Origin: Gracilibacillus lacisalsi DSM 19029 | GTDB lineage: Bacteria; Bacillota; Bacilli; Bacillales; Amphibacillaceae | DNA: 64,000 bases | NCBI RefSeq assembly: GCF_000377765.1 | Contig: NZ_KB898672.1 | Span: 1-64,000 of the forward strand | Direction of reading: 5' to 3' | Shown: piece by piece, positions 62,551 to 64,000 of the stretch | How positions within the stretch are numbered: position 1 is the first letter of the stretch | Layout: the number at the start of each line of letters is the position of its first letter | The notes under the pieces: generated by a model | Databases searched by the model: none | What the model saw: the letters and a program-made list of their open reading frames with translations, nothing else | What the model was told of the DNA's origin: nothing | Program-made: the position numbers and the translations under genes

Positions 62551-63989
62551 TCGCTCTCACCTTGAAGTAATTTTCTTAATGTTGTTTTATCAGCTTTACC
62601 GGAAACAACTGGTAGATCATCAATTATCTTAATATGATCTGGCACCTTAAACCTAGCTAACTTATTGGTGCAATGTTGGTATAAACCATTACCATCTATT
62701 TCCTCTTGTAAAACAACAAATGCAACTATTTCTTCTCCATATACTTCATGATTGGAACCAACAACTGCTACCTGCCTCACTGCTGAATGTTCTAACAAAC
62801 ACTCTTCTATTTCATATGGGATTACTTGTTGTCCACCCTTTTTAATCATGTCTTTTTTTCTACCTATAATAACCAGCTTGCCGTCCGCTGTTTCACGTAC
62901 TAAATCTCCAGTCAGTAACCATCTATCCTCTGTTAAAACCTCTTTTGTAAGATCCGGTCTGTTGTAATATCCTGAAAACACAGTAAGAGACTTAATTACA
63001 AATTCTCCATCCTCTATTTTATAATCTATTTCATTTACAACCTGCCATTCTAGTCCTTCTCGAACATTACATGTCATAATGCCTCCGCCTTCTGTAATAC
63101 CATATATACCGATGAAATCTGTATCACTCATAAGCGGGTATAAATCATGTTCACCTTCAGATACCATTTCTCCTGCTAAAAAACACTCCTTAATATTTTG
63201 AAAGACTTCTGGTTGCAAGTGTTGAGTAAGTTTATACATCCCCCGCAAAATGGACGGTGTGGTTACTAGTTTATTAGCTGAGATTCTATGCATAAAATCG
63301 ACAATTTTAGGAAAGTCAAACATATCAGGTACACCTACTCTAAATCCATAACGCATTCCGCTAAGTATACTTACCATACCAAATCCCACTGTTTGCGGCG
63401 GAATACTTACAACACTACTTCCTTCTTGCCTATTTAACATCCCAGAAATAACTTCTATATTTTTAAATAAAGCTTCTTGACTCAACATTACTCCCTTTGG
63501 CATTCCCGTACTACCTGAAGTGAATAACATAAAATGTTGTTTAAACTCATCTAGCTGTGTGGGTTTACCGGTCCAATCCTTCGCATCCCAATTGAAGCAG
63601 TCTTCAGATTCAAAAACAGTACATTTCACACTATTGTCTTCGATCCAATTGTTAATGATATTTAAAAACGAAACCCCTATTAATTCTTTAACCGTAAAAA
63701 TCAGATGCGGTTTTGCACTAGTTAAAACGGCTGTTAAATCCGATTCTTTATATAACGGGTTCAATGGCACTACTGTCCCCCCAGCAGAATTAATCGCAAA
63801 AATTAATGCAAAGTAAGAAAGTGGATGAGGTGATAAAATAGCAACTCTTTTTCCCTTAAGATCACCATAATCTTTTAATAGATTAATATATTCATTGGAC
63901 AGTTGAAGTAAATCTTTATTGGTGTAATCGTTCTTAAAAGTACTGATAGATATATTGTCAGCGTATTTTTCATTTAAAATAAAATTCAT
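62547..63989 (-). CDS. AMP-forming acyl/aryl ligase (ANL superfamily)
   Basis: 480 residues. Motifs: P-loop FTSGSTGMPKGVMLS (156-170), A5 YGITEGGG (296-303), A7 LLTGDLV with Asp 362, A8 GRKKDMIKKGGQQVIPYEIE (377-396) and the catalytic Lys 465 in SGKADKTTLRK. It activates a carboxylic acid as acyl-AMP and passes it to CoA or a carrier protein. The protein is shorter than typical fatty acyl-CoA ligases (~510-560), nearer to ligases acting with carrier proteins. Only 11 nt upstream of the ATG are in the window and no Shine-Dalgarno is seen, so the operon may begin further right. The substrate is not deducible. Confidence 0.92.
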   Translation of the reverse strand: MNFILNEKYADNISISTFKNDYTNKDLLQLSNEYINLLKDYGDLKGKRVAILSPHPLSYFALIFAINSAGGTVVPLNPLYKESDLTAVLTSAKPHLIFTVKELIGVSFLNIINNWIEDNSVKCTVFESEDCFNWDAKDWTGKPTQLDEFKQHFMLFTSGSTGMPKGVMLSQEALFKNIEVISGMLNRQEGSSVVSIPPQTVGFGMVSILSGMRYGFRVGVPDMFDFPKIVDFMHRISANKLVTTPSILRGMYKLTQHLQPEVFQNIKECFLAGEMVSEGEHDLYPLMSDTDFIGIYGITEGGGIMTCNVREGLEWQVVNEIDYKIEDGEFVIKSLTVFSGYYNRPDLTKEVLTEDRWLLTGDLVRETADGKLVIIGRKKDMIKKGGQQVIPYEIEECLLEHSAVRQVAVVGSNHEVYGEEIVAFVVLQEEIDGNGLYQHCTNKLARFKVPDHIKIIDDLPVVSGKADKTTLRKLLQGESE

Positions 63990-64000
63990 TAGTGACGTCA

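Overview
The window looks like a chromosomal segment of a low-GC, endospore-forming member of the Bacillaceae, most likely a halotolerant or alkalitolerant genus of the Oceanobacillus/Gracilibacillus/Virgibacillus type. The evidence is gene content and order: spore coat genes (cotO, cotY/Z-like), a B. subtilis-like block from med to yjbQ, a yitS-yitW-like block, two Na+(K+)/H+ antiporters and a BCCT osmolyte transporter. The genus is an inference; no rRNA is present.

Layout. 1-0.4 kb: end of an IS3-like element next to tRNA-Val(GAC). 0.6-10.2 kb: a mixed region with a SleB-type hydrolase, a CPA1 antiporter, a yjcH/yjcF-like pair, a DUF421 protein, a spore coat cluster, a BCCT transporter and small proteins. 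10.4-31.7 kb (read right to left for many genes): mgtE-yjbQ, rodA, prpE, rpiA, sasB-nadK-rluD, yjbK, yjbI-yjbH, a NERD protein, pepF, coiA, an MFS transporter, mecA, spx, yjbC and a DUF4015 protein. 31.9-38 kb: the oppABCDF peptide importer. 39.5-47.9 kb: an aldehyde dehydrogenase, trpS, yjbA, fabH-fabF and med. 48-57 kb: yjzD, uppP, a Crp/Fnr regulator, and a block matching yitW-yitV-yitU-(ipi)-yitT-yitS(degV). 57.3-59.7 kb: DinB, zinc ribbon and MATE genes. 59.8-64 kb: a tight four-gene operon coding for an acyl-AMP ligase, a membrane HAMP sensor, a STAS protein and a SpoIIE-type phosphatase. It probably continues past the right edge.

How the genes work together. The core block brings together regulators that in B. 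subtilis converge on Spx and ComK proteolysis: YjbH (delivers Spx to ClpXP), Spx, MecA (ClpC adaptor), Med (ComK activator), CoiA (competence) and the Opp importer (signalling peptides). Other themes are cell envelope (RodA, UppP, FabH/F), stringent response (SasB beside NAD kinase) and ion/osmotic balance (MgtE, YjbQ, CPA1, BCCT).

The most unusual material is in two places. One is the terminal ligase/partner-switch operon, which has no visible anti-sigma kinase. The other is the intergenic DNA, which carries several repeat families: (i) stem-loop elements (here T) whose arms differ between copies yet stay complementary; (ii) a second dispersed foldback family (here R); (iii) two composite modules in the order R, small hairpin, inverted T, direct T; (iv) short-word arrays with an exact 21-nt period at two loci and a roughly 50-nt period at a third. 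Two hairpins, in the IS leader and before coiA, pair with ribosome binding sites and could silence read-through transcripts. All family assignments were made by eye, without database searches.
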